Shown: in pieces, positions 51,601-59,440 of the stretch
How positions within the stretch are numbered: position 1 is the stretch's first letter
How the letters are laid out: every line of letters begins with the position of its first letter
Assembly (NCBI GenBank): GCA_964538065.1
Contig: CAZIDG010000003.1
Span: 62,001 to 126,000, forward strand
Length of the DNA stretch: 64,000 nucleotides
Direction of reading: 5' to 3'
Source: G963664225 sp964538065
GTDB lineage: Bacteria > Verrucomicrobiota > Verrucomicrobiia > Limisphaerales > UBA1319
Program-made: the position numbers and the translations under genes
Notes under the pieces: generated by a model
The model's database searches: none
What the model was told of the DNA's origin: nothing
What the model saw: only the letters and a program-made list of their open reading frames with translations

Positions 51601-52247
51601 GCGCGACGGCGCCATGCCGCGAAAAGGATCAATCCCAACCCGGCCGCGCCCAGCATGGTTTGCGGTTCAGGCACCACATCGAATTGGAAGCTTGCTCCGA
51701 TGTTTCCATCCGCTCCCGGCCGCCATGTGTCCACCAAGTCGGGGTAATGGAGTCCAAGAGGGATGGGAGTGAAGTTGTAATAGGCTCCCTGCAGGGTGAC
51801 AGCGCTGTTGACCGTGACTTCCGAGGCAAGCACCAGCTTTTGCACATCGGATGCCGATCCATTATAGGAGGCGACGATGTACTGGGTGTTTGCATCGAGG
51901 GTGACAGTCGAGCCCAGTGTCAGCCACCGGAATCCGTTCTCCAGAGGGGCATCTGTTCCTGATGCGATGGTGCCGGAGACGATCAATTGCTGGTCGGACA
52001 CACGATAGATTCCCACTTCAATGCCGCCGGCACTTTCAATGCCATCGGCGCCATAGTCCCAGTAACCAAGGTGGGTCACGTCAAGCGGGCTCGAGCCCAC
52101 CAAAAAGCGTGTGCCGGTGCTATAATCCGATTCTGCATAGTCCACACCGTTGCCCCCCGGATTGAGCACAAAAACGGCTGCGTGCGTTGTCATCGCCGTG
52201 GTGCTGGCCAGAGCCAGACACGTATAAATCGCAGTGATCTGATTCAT
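51597..52247 (-). CDS. PEP-CTERM sorted protein, paralogue 1
   Basis: 216 residues from ATG 52247, with GGGAG 9 nt upstream. Signal peptide ends near THAAVF. The middle is a beta-rich domain with YWDYGADGIESAGGIEVGIY and VNSAVTLQGAYYNF. The C-terminus has VPEPQTMLG, a hydrophobic helix (LGLILFAAW) and RRR, the exosortase signal. It is presumably cleaved by an exosortase not in this window and attached or released at the cell surface. Its sequence parallels the gene at 52350-52997. Confidence 0.92.
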   Translation of the reverse strand: MNQITAIYTCLALASTTAMTTHAAVFVLNPGGNGVDYAESDYSTGTRFLVGSSPLDVTHLGYWDYGADGIESAGGIEVGIYRVSDQQLIVSGTIASGTDAPLENGFRWLTLGSTVTLDANTQYIVASYNGSASDVQKLVLASEVTVNSAVTLQGAYYNFTPIPLGLHYPDLVDTWRPGADGNIGASFQFDVVPEPQTMLGAAGLGLILFAAWRRRA

Positions 52248-52291
52248 AAGCAACACTCCCGGGCTACTATAACTCAATGTGCTTGAAATGC

Positions 52292-52326
52292 AAAAAGGGG
52301 AACAGACCAGGCCTGTTCCCCTTTTT
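52292..52326 (-). terminator. Terminator after PEP-CTERM paralogue 2
   Basis: Perfect 14-bp stem (52292-52305 and 52313-52326) with a 7-nt loop; on the minus strand it ends in five T. It separates the two PEP-CTERM genes, so each probably has its own promoter. Confidence 0.9.
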
Positions 52327-52349
52327 GCAAGATCACTGAAAAAGGAATG

Positions 52350-52997
52350 CTAATGCTTGTGCATCCTGCGGCGCCATGCGCCAAAGGCCATCAAACCCAC
52401 CCCCACCGCGCCCAGCATTAACTGGGGTTCTGGCACTGCATTGAACTGGAAGTTCGCGCCGACGCTGGCATCAAAAGGCCCCCCGGGAGTTTCATCGATT
52501 GAAACAGGATAGTTCAGCGTGCCTCCCAGAGTATAATAGGCCCCTTGCAGGGTGACGGCGGAATCCACGGTGACATCGGCGGTGTTCACGAGTTTGTGGG
52601 GATTCAGGTTGGACCCACGGAATGCAGCCACCATATACTGCTCACCTGCCGACAGGGTGAGGGGAGAGCCCAGTTCCGCCCACTGGCAATCATATTGGAC
52701 GGTGCCTGCGGTGCCGTTGGGAATGACGGCTGAGGCGAGCAGGGACTGATCCGATACGCGGTAGATGCCGACCTCAACTGTGCCCACCAGGCCATCTTTC
52801 TCACCATCCCAGTAACCGAGGTGAGTTATTTGGATGGGACTCGCTCCCACGGTGAATTTGGTTCCTGTGGTTTCATCGGCATAGGTGTAGTCCGTGCCGT
52901 TGGCAAGGGGGTTCATCACGAATACCGCCGCCTGGGACGTCAGCGTCACAGCACTCGCCAAAGTCGCACCTGCCACAACCGCTTTTAAGATACTCAT
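52350..52997 (-). CDS. PEP-CTERM sorted protein, paralogue 2
   Basis: 215 residues from ATG 52997. Signal peptide ends near SQAAVF. Domain layout equals paralogue 1: ITHLGYWDGEKDGLVGTVEV, GIYRVSDQSLLAS and VTVDSAVTLQGAYYTL are shared motifs. It ends in AVPEPQLMLGAVGVGLMAFG followed by AWRRRMHKH, the sorting signal with a longer basic tail. Tandem duplication is likely. Confidence 0.92.
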   Translation of the reverse strand: MSILKAVVAGATLASAVTLTSQAAVFVMNPLANGTDYTYADETTGTKFTVGASPIQITHLGYWDGEKDGLVGTVEVGIYRVSDQSLLASAVIPNGTAGTVQYDCQWAELGSPLTLSAGEQYMVAAFRGSNLNPHKLVNTADVTVDSAVTLQGAYYTLGGTLNYPVSIDETPGGPFDASVGANFQFNAVPEPQLMLGAVGVGLMAFGAWRRRMHKH

Positions 52998-53468
52998 AAA
53001 GTGAAGGTTGAAAACTATTTTGATTCTATAGCATGAACGCCGGAAAGACAAGCGCGAATAAAGATTATTTTATGGTTTGTTAGACAATTCTTTTCTTTTC
53101 GTCATTCATGCTATGATCAGTGGTTCATATATGAAGTATAAGTAAACATGCTGTCATGTTCGTGCAGGGCGTCTTCTTGTTTTAATCTTCCAATGCAGGC
53201 ATGCGCTGTCAGGGGCATGGTTTTCGGGAGATCCAACCGATTCGATGACGAGCCTCCCCGGAATGGAATGCGGTCCCCCGCCAGAGGCATTCGATCTGTT
53301 CATCTGCGGCCATTCAGGAGTCCCGTTGACTGGAAGCAGGCGGGGAATCGGGTGGATGGGGGGGCTTGTTTTTGGGATGCGTGATGGAAGTTACTTATTG
53401 CGGGAGAATAGGTTGTGAATTTGGTGTTTTTGACGTTATTTTTCTGTTGCGCGGGGCGGCGGCGGGGA
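52998..53468. other. Intergenic region between the PEP-CTERM gene and lexA
   Basis: About 470 nt. The first 150 nt is A/T-rich and holds a TATGAT near 53111. No gene is supported. An open frame on the plus strand continues into lexA from 53366, but it translates through the SOS box and is not lexA coding. Confidence 0.4.
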
Positions 53469-53488
53469 TACTGTATATATGTACAGTA
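53469..53488. promoter_or_regulatory. LexA (SOS) box
   Basis: TACTGTATATATGTACAGTA, which differs from the E. coli SOS consensus (CTGT-N8-ACAG, fully TACTGTATATATATACAGTA) at one spacer base. The inverted repeat extends to 9-bp arms (53467-53475 and 53482-53490). It ends 3 nt before the lexA ATG, so LexA binding would block its own operon. Confidence 0.92.
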
Positions 53489-53491
53489 TCT

Positions 53492-54112
53492 ATGAAGTCA
53501 TTGACGCCACGGCAGCAGCAGGTGCTGGAGTTCATCCAGACCAGCCAGCATGAGCGCGGTTTTTCCCCCTCACTGCGGGAGATCGCTGCCCATTTCGGCT
53601 TTCGCAGCCTGACGGCGGCTGCTGACCATGTGCGCGTATTGAGGCACAAAGGCGCGCTGGAGGCCGATGCCCACCGGGCCCGCTCGATGCGGGTGGCCTC
53701 CCCCTGGGGGCGGCTGCGCCAGCGCGTGGTGGACATCCCCATCTACGGGGCCATTCCTGCCGGTCTGGCCGAGGACCGCCGCCAGGAGGCGCGGGGATGC
53801 GTGTCCATCGATATTGGCAGCGTGGGCATCAAGCCCAGCGCGCGCACCTTTGCGCTGGAGGTCCATGGCGACTCGATGATCGGCAAACACATCGTGGAGG
53901 GGGATTTGGTGATCCTGGAGCACGGCGTGACACCGCGTCCGGGGGACGTGGTGGCGGCGTTGATCGACAACGAGAGCACGCTCAAGACGTTTGTCGTCGA
54001 AAACGGGCATCCGTGCCTGCGTGCCGAGAACCCGCGGTATCCTCGCCTGATCCCCGCCCAGGAACTGGTGATCCAGGGCGTCATGGTGGCCCTGGTCCGC
54101 AAATCCAAGTGA
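53492..54112 (+). CDS. lexA: SOS repressor LexA
   Basis: 206 residues from ATG 53492, the start right after the SOS box. The winged helix (1-65) has the recognition helix FRSLTAAADHVRVL, close to the E. coli helix FRSPNAAEEHLKAL, in agreement with the E. coli-like box. The cleavage site is Ala90-Gly91 (IPAGLAED). The catalytic Ser128 (VHGDSMIG) and Lys165 (STLKTFVV) are present. RecA-stimulated self-cleavage should release the downstream polymerase gene, which lies 71 nt away with no obvious terminator. Confidence 0.96.
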   Translation: MKSLTPRQQQVLEFIQTSQHERGFSPSLREIAAHFGFRSLTAAADHVRVLRHKGALEADAHRARSMRVASPWGRLRQRVVDIPIYGAIPAGLAEDRRQEARGCVSIDIGSVGIKPSARTFALEVHGDSMIGKHIVEGDLVILEHGVTPRPGDVVAALIDNESTLKTFVVENGHPCLRAENPRYPRLIPAQELVIQGVMVALVRKSK

Positions 54113-54130
54113 CCCAAACCCTGCCGGTGC

Positions 54131-54183
54131 GGGGGGGGGAAAGATGACCGCTACCCGTTCCGCGCCTTGAACTTTATTTCCCT
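54131..54183 (+). other. G-run and short open frame between lexA and the polymerase fusion
   Basis: A run of nine G and then AAAG precedes an ATG at 54144, which begins an 8-codon frame ending in TGA at 54168-54170. The frame differs from the fusion gene, whose GTG lies 14 nt on. It could act as a leader peptide or be chance; the G-run could also be an indel site. Confidence 0.35.
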
Positions 54184-57100
54184 GTGTATCCCGAGTTGCG
54201 CCATATTGCCCATCTGGATGCCGACGCCTTCTTCGCCTCGGTGGAGCAGGCGGCCGATTCGCGCCTGCGCGGCAAGCCGGTGGCCGTGGGCGGGGAGAAG
54301 CGTGGGATCATCGCCTCCGCCTCGTATGAGGCGCGCAAGTTCGGGATCTTTACGCCCATGCCCACGGTGCGGGCGCGCAAGCTGTGCCCGAAATTGATCG
54401 TGCTGCCCGGCGATTTCGAGAAGTACGAGCGATTTTCGCAGTGGATGTTCAGCTATGCCTACGATTTCACGCCCGATGTGGAGGTGTGTTCGATTGACGA
54501 GGGATATTTTGACCTGAGCGGCTCGCCCAAACCGGCGGTGGAAGTGGCGGGGACGATCCAGCGCGCGATCCGGGACTCGCTTAAAATATCGGTGAGCGAG
54601 GGGGTGGCCGCCAACAAGCTCGTGAGCCAGATCGCCTCCAAGCTCAACAAGCCCGCCGCGTTCACCGAGGTGCCGACTGGGCGGGAGACCCTTTTTCTGC
54701 ATCCGCTGCCCAACCACTGGCTGCCGGGGGTGGGGCCGCACACGGCCACCCGGCTCAACGCCGCCGGCCTGGCGCGGATCGGCCAGATTGCGGCCACGCC
54801 CACCGAGTTGCTCGAAGTGCTGCTGGGGAGGCAGGCCCCGGTGATTCGTGAATTTGCCAATGGCATTGATGATCGTCCGGTGGTGACGGCGCGTGCCCCG
54901 GCCAAGTCCTACAGCCGCCAGGAGACCTTTGCGGAGGACATCACGGACGAGGAGCGCATCGAGGCGGTGCTCCGAAGCATGGCGGACCGGCTCATGGCCG
55001 AGGTGCGTGCCGAGGGCAAGAGCATCCGCACGGTGACGGTCAAGGTGCGCTACAACGACATGGCTGAGGACCAGGCGGGGGAGAGCCTTCTGGAACCCAC
55101 TGACCTGGAAACAGATGTCTATGCGCGGATCCGTCCGCTGTTGCGCGAGGCATGGCGGCGGCGGGTGAGCCTGCGCATGGTGTCGCTCCGGTTTTCGAAT
55201 GTTTACGAAGGCATCTTTCGGGTGGAACTGGCGCTGGATGATGATGCGCGCGGTCGGGAGGCGCGTCGTAGGCTGGCTGCGGTGGTGGACCTGTTGCGCG
55301 AGGAGCATGGGCGGGGCGTTTTACTGAGAGGACACGATTTATTGCTGCGTCCACCGGACCAGGCGCCACCTCCGCGACGGGGGCGGACCTTCTGTTTGCG
55401 CGTCCATGTCCGCCCGGAGGCGGTTTCCACGCGTCCTGCGCCCCCCGTGTCTGCGCCGCCGCGTCGCATGGCAGGCGTGCCGTTGCAGGTGCACAGTTTT
55501 TATTCGTTTCTGGATTCGACCCTTTCGATCGATCAGTTGGTGAAGCTGGCGGCGAATTACGAAATGCCCGCCCTGGCCCTGGCAGACACGGGTAATCTCC
55601 ATGGGGCGGTGGAGTTTTACTGTGCGGCCAAAAAGGCGGGGATCAAGCCCGTGATGGGTGCCGAAGTGCGGGTGGGGGGGCGTCCCCTGAGGCTGTTTGT
55701 GGAGAATGCGACGGGGTATCACAACCTGTGCCGGTTGCTTTCCCAGGCGGGGGCGGGTGGAACGCTCGATACGCCAGCCTTGGAGAAGGGATGCGGCGGA
55801 CTGGTCGCGTTGGGAGTCGATCCCGCCCTGGCCCGGCTGTTTCCCGGGGCCTATTACCTGGCCGTGGGGTCGGCAGGATGGATGCGCCGGGGGGCGCTGG
55901 CGGAGAATGGGGCTTCAGGCTGGCACCGAGGCCTGCCGCTGGCAGCCTGCCCGGTCATGCGCTACGCTCGCCCGGAGGACCGCTGGAAATACGACATCGT
56001 GCAGAGCATCCGCACGCGCACCCTCCTGCGGCAGGCGCATGCGGAAAAGCGGCTGGATGGGGCATTTCATTTTCGATCCCCGGAGGAATGGCGCAAGGAG
56101 TTCGGCGCATGGCCGCGCCTCCTGGATCACACGGCGGAGATTGCCGGCCGCTGCTCGTTCGACATGCCGTTGGGGCGTCCGCAGTTCCCCGCGTTCGCGC
56201 CGCCGGATGGAGCGTCCTCGTGCGAATATCTGCGCAAGCTGGTGATGGCGGGCGCGCGCCGCCGCTATGGCGAACGCGCCGCGCGCCTCCAGGCCCAGCT
56301 CGACGAGGAACTGACCATCATCGGCGAGGTGGGCTACGAGGATTATTTCCTGGTTGTGTGGGATCTTTTGCAGGAATGCCATCGCCGCGGGATCGCATGG
56401 ATCACGCGCGGGAGCGCGGCCGATTCGCTGGTCTGCTATTGCCTGGGCATCAGCGACGTCTGCCCCATCCGGTTCGACCTCTATTTCCGCCGGTTTCTGA
56501 ACCGGGAGCGGATGCAGTTCAACAAACTGCCGGACATCGACCTGGATTTTGCCCACGACCAGAAGGACGCGGTGATCGACCTCGTGTTCGAGAAATATGG
56601 CGCCACGCATGCGGCGGTGGTGGGCGGGTTTTCGACCTTCCAGGCCCGGAGCGCCGTGGCGGATGTGGCCAAGGTGCTCGGTGTTTCCGAATATCAAATC
56701 CGGAGGTTCACAGAGCATTTCCCCTGGATGGAACGAGCGCGGGACATCGCGCAAACCCTGGCCCAGACCCAGGAATGCCGCGACCTGCCGCTTGCCGAGG
56801 AGCCGTACCGGTCGGCGGTCGAGATGGCTGAGTTTCTGGACGGGTTCCCGCGCTATCCCAAGATGCACCCGTGCGGTGTGGTGCTTTCGCGCCAGCCCAT
56901 GACCGAGATCACGCCCGTGTTCCGCGCCAACAAGGGATATCCCACCACGCATTTTGACATGGATTCGGTGGAGGCCATCGGGCTGGTGAAGATGGACATT
57001 CTGGCGCAGGGCGGGCTGGCGGTGATGCGCGATGTCCGGCACATGCTTGAGGCGCGCGGGGTGGAGATCCACCTTGATCGCCTGGAGCCATGGAAGGACC

Positions 57101-58536
57101 CGCAGGTCTGGGAGCTGATTGCCTCGGGCGGCGCGCGGGCGGTGCACCACATTGAAAGCCCGGCCATGATCGGCCTGTGCCGCCAGACGGGCGTGCAGGA
57201 GATCGACGGCCTGGTGGCCATCGTGAGCGTCATCCGGCCCGGCGCGGCCAACGAGCACAAGAAGCTGCGATTCACCCGCCGTTACATGGGGCTGGAGCCG
57301 GTGACCTATCCCCATCCCTCGCTTGAACCGTGCCTGAAGAGCACGTTCGGGCTCGTGGTTTATGAGGAGCACGTCCTGCAGATGTGCGAGGTGTTCGCGG
57401 GGCTGCCGCCCGGCCGTGCCGATGTGTTGCGGCGCGCCCTGGGCAAGCGCAAACAGGCGGTGATCGATGAGATTCGGGGGGAATTCTTTGCCGCCGCCCG
57501 CCAGCGGGGGCATGGCGAGGAGAAGATTCAGGAAGTCTGGGATCTGGTCGAAGGGTTTGCCGGGTATGCCTTTTGCAAGGCGCACAGCACGGCTTACGGT
57601 GTGGAAGCCTATCAATCGGCGTGGCTCAAACGCTATTACCCCGTGGAATTCATGGCGGCCGTGCTTACCAACGGCAAGGGCTTTTACCATCCGCTGGTCT
57701 ATATCCTCGAATGCCACCGCCTGGGCATCCCGATCCTGCCACCGTGGATCAACGATCCCGGTCCGGCGTTCACGGTGCATTCCTGGGCGGGCCCGCCGCC
57801 ACCGGTGGGGCCAAGGCCTTCGCATGGGCAAGCCATCCGCGTGCCGGTGACGCGCATGAACGGCCTCACGGAACGGACGGCGGAACGGCTTGTGGCAGAG
57901 CGCGCGCGGGGCGAGTTCGCCTCGCTCAAGGACTTTTACCGGCGCGTGGAGCCGTCCTCGGAGGAAATGGAAGGCCTGATCCGCGCCGGGGCGTTCGATG
58001 GTTTTGGGGCCACGCGGACCGCGCAGTTCTGGGAATTCCAGTTCCTGCGTCAGGCTTATGGGCATGATTCGGGTACGGGCCAGGGCTGGCTGTTTCCGCC
58101 TGTCGATGACACACGGCTGCCATCCGTGCCGCTGCGGGAACCGACCCGGCGCGAGAAACTGGACTGGGAGGCGGATCTTTTCGGCTACACCGTGAGTGGT
58201 CACCCGCTCGAATTGCACGATCATGTGTCCTGGGACACCTACTGTCCGGTGTCGCGGCTGGGTGAGTTTCCAGGGCAAACGGTTGTCACCTGCGGTCTGG
58301 TGATCGAGCAGCGCCTGCATCACCAGGTGACGGGCGAGCCGATGAAATTCCTGACCCTGGCGGATTGGACCGGCATGGTGGAGACGGAGCTGTTCGCTCC
58401 GACCTATCGCAGCTACGGGCTGGCCACCGTGCGGTATCCGGTGCTGGAAGTCACGGCCACGGTCGAGCCGTATGAAAACGGGCGCGGGTTTTCGCTGCGC
58501 GTCCACCGTGCCGGGCCGCCCCGGCTCAAGGCGTGA
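54184..58536 (+). CDS. DinB-DnaE2 fusion: Y-family polymerase joined to error-prone C-family DNA polymerase
   Basis: 1450 codons, GTG start (no in-frame ATG before the first conserved motif; an upstream in-frame TGA is at 54145). Residues 1-345 are a complete Y-family polymerase of Pol IV type: Asp12/Asp14 (HLDADAFFASVE), steric gate Phe17, SYEARKFGI, catalytic Asp105-Glu106 (SIDEGYFDLS), HhH and little-finger regions. Unlike ImuB, the carboxylates are intact. A Pro-rich linker (about 390-430) leads to a DnaE domain (432-1450): degenerate PHP (LQVHSFYS, LADTGN), active-site DIDLD at 784-788, ITRGSAADSLVCY, GYAFCKAHSTAYG, clamp-motif-like QGWLF (1300-1304), and an OB fold near the end. Short for DnaE1, right for DnaE2/ImuC. 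Likely SOS-induced translesion synthesis. Confidence 0.93.
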   Translation: MYPELRHIAHLDADAFFASVEQAADSRLRGKPVAVGGEKRGIIASASYEARKFGIFTPMPTVRARKLCPKLIVLPGDFEKYERFSQWMFSYAYDFTPDVEVCSIDEGYFDLSGSPKPAVEVAGTIQRAIRDSLKISVSEGVAANKLVSQIASKLNKPAAFTEVPTGRETLFLHPLPNHWLPGVGPHTATRLNAAGLARIGQIAATPTELLEVLLGRQAPVIREFANGIDDRPVVTARAPAKSYSRQETFAEDITDEERIEAVLRSMADRLMAEVRAEGKSIRTVTVKVRYNDMAEDQAGESLLEPTDLETDVYARIRPLLREAWRRRVSLRMVSLRFSNVYEGIFRVELALDDDARGREARRRLAAVVDLLREEHGRGVLLRGHDLLLRPPDQAPPPRRGRTFCLRVHVRPEAVSTRPAPPVSAPPRRMAGVPLQVHSFYSFLDSTLSIDQLVKLAANYEMPALALADTGNLHGAVEFYCAAKKAGIKPVMGAEVRVGGRPLRLFVENATGYHNLCRLLSQAGAGGTLDTPALEKGCGGLVALGVDPALARLFPGAYYLAVGSAGWMRRGALAENGASGWHRGLPLAACPVMRYARPEDRWKYDIVQSIRTRTLLRQAHAEKRLDGAFHFRSPEEWRKEFGAWPRLLDHTAEIAGRCSFDMPLGRPQFPAFAPPDGASSCEYLRKLVMAGARRRYGERAARLQAQLDEELTIIGEVGYEDYFLVVWDLLQECHRRGIAWITRGSAADSLVCYCLGISDVCPIRFDLYFRRFLNRERMQFNKLPDIDLDFAHDQKDAVIDLVFEKYGATHAAVVGGFSTFQARSAVADVAKVLGVSEYQIRRFTEHFPWMERARDIAQTLAQTQECRDLPLAEEPYRSAVEMAEFLDGFPRYPKMHPCGVVLSRQPMTEITPVFRANKGYPTTHFDMDSVEAIGLVKMDILAQGGLAVMRDVRHMLEARGVEIHLDRLEPWKDPQVWELIASGGARAVHHIESPAMIGLCRQTGVQEIDGLVAIVSVIRPGAANEHKKLRFTRRYMGLEPVTYPHPSLEPCLKSTFGLVVYEEHVLQMCEVFAGLPPGRADVLRRALGKRKQAVIDEIRGEFFAAARQRGHGEEKIQEVWDLVEGFAGYAFCKAHSTAYGVEAYQSAWLKRYYPVEFMAAVLTNGKGFYHPLVYILECHRLGIPILPPWINDPGPAFTVHSWAGPPPPVGPRPSHGQAIRVPVTRMNGLTERTAERLVAERARGEFASLKDFYRRVEPSSEEMEGLIRAGAFDGFGATRTAQFWEFQFLRQAYGHDSGTGQGWLFPPVDDTRLPSVPLREPTRREKLDWEADLFGYTVSGHPLELHDHVSWDTYCPVSRLGEFPGQTVVTCGLVIEQRLHHQVTGEPMKFLTLADWTGMVETELFAPTYRSYGLATVRYPVLEVTATVEPYENGRGFSLRVHRAGPPRLKA

Positions 58537-59285
58537 TTGCGCGCCGGGGGCGGACATGGTTCAATGGCCGCGTGCTGGGTTCCCTCATCAATGTGGCCTT
58601 GATCATCATCGGGGCGGGGCTGGGGCTGGCGGGGCGGGAATTTGCCGCGCCGCGCCAGACGCTGTTCCGCAACCTGCTGGGCATATTCACCATCTACGCC
58701 GGGTTGAGCTGGACCTGGGGGTGCATCAACGGCCCCTTCTGGCTCGCGATGAAACAGGTGGTCATCATGCTGGCGGCGATATTTTTCGGGGGCGCCACCG
58801 GCCGTTTGCTGGGGATCCAGCGCTACTGGAACCGCCTGGGCCAAAATGCCAATGCCCTCTTTCAGCAGGCCAAACCGGGCCAGACTCCTGTTTCGAGCGG
58901 ATTCATCGCCTGCACGATCCTCTTTTGCGCCGCGCCCCTGGCGTTGCTGGGTGCGCTGCATGAGGGGCTCCTGGGCGCCACGCGCACGCTGGTGCTCAAG
59001 GGGTGCATGGACGGCCTGGCGGCCATGACCTTCAGCCGTGTGTTCGGCCGCAGCGTGGTCCTGTCCGCGCTGCCGGTGCTCGCCCTTCAAGCAACGATAT
59101 CCACCCTGTCCCGCGCGGCCCTGCCCATGCTTGAGGACCTGCGCCTGGCCGATCCCATCGGCGCGACCGCCGGAATGCTCATCGCCTTTGTGGCCCTGGT
59201 GATATTTGGCATCCGCAAAGTCCCCATGGCCAATTACCTGCCCGCTTTGATCTATGCCCCCTTGATAGCGTGGCTCTGGCGCTAA
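58533..59285 (+). CDS. DUF554 family membrane protein
   Basis: 250 residues with about seven membrane helices. VLGSLINVALIIIGAGLGL, VVIMLAAIFFGGATGRLLG, SGFIACTILFCAAPLALLGA and VLKGCMDGLAAMTFSRVFG match the YqgA/YdfK (DUF554) family. The GTG start overlaps the polymerase stop by GTGA, implying coupling; an internal GTG at 58572 is an alternative. Its presence downstream of an SOS polymerase is probably not functional. No obvious terminator after it. Confidence 0.85.
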   Translation: MIARRGRTWFNGRVLGSLINVALIIIGAGLGLAGREFAAPRQTLFRNLLGIFTIYAGLSWTWGCINGPFWLAMKQVVIMLAAIFFGGATGRLLGIQRYWNRLGQNANALFQQAKPGQTPVSSGFIACTILFCAAPLALLGALHEGLLGATRTLVLKGCMDGLAAMTFSRVFGRSVVLSALPVLALQATISTLSRAALPMLEDLRLADPIGATAGMLIAFVALVIFGIRKVPMANYLPALIYAPLIAWLWR

Positions 59286-59440
59286 GGACAGAGGGTGGGG
59301 CTGTAAATGCTTGATCTTATTCAGATACTTTCGTATAGGTTCTGACCGAGTCAGCCAGGCTCTGACAAGGCTTCTTGAATTCTGGCGCTTTGTATCCGTT
59401 CACTTCGGAATGGATGTCCAAAATGAACGGTGCATGTACT

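Noticed and set aside
53366..53491. N-terminal extension of LexA
   Set aside because: It would translate the SOS box and add 42 residues not found in LexA; ATG 53492 gives the normal length.
55915..58557. An 880-codon open frame on the minus strand opposite the polymerase fusion
   Set aside because: It is a shadow of a high-GC coding strand; its translation is rich in His/Arg/Pro and lacks any domain, while the plus-strand protein is fully conserved.
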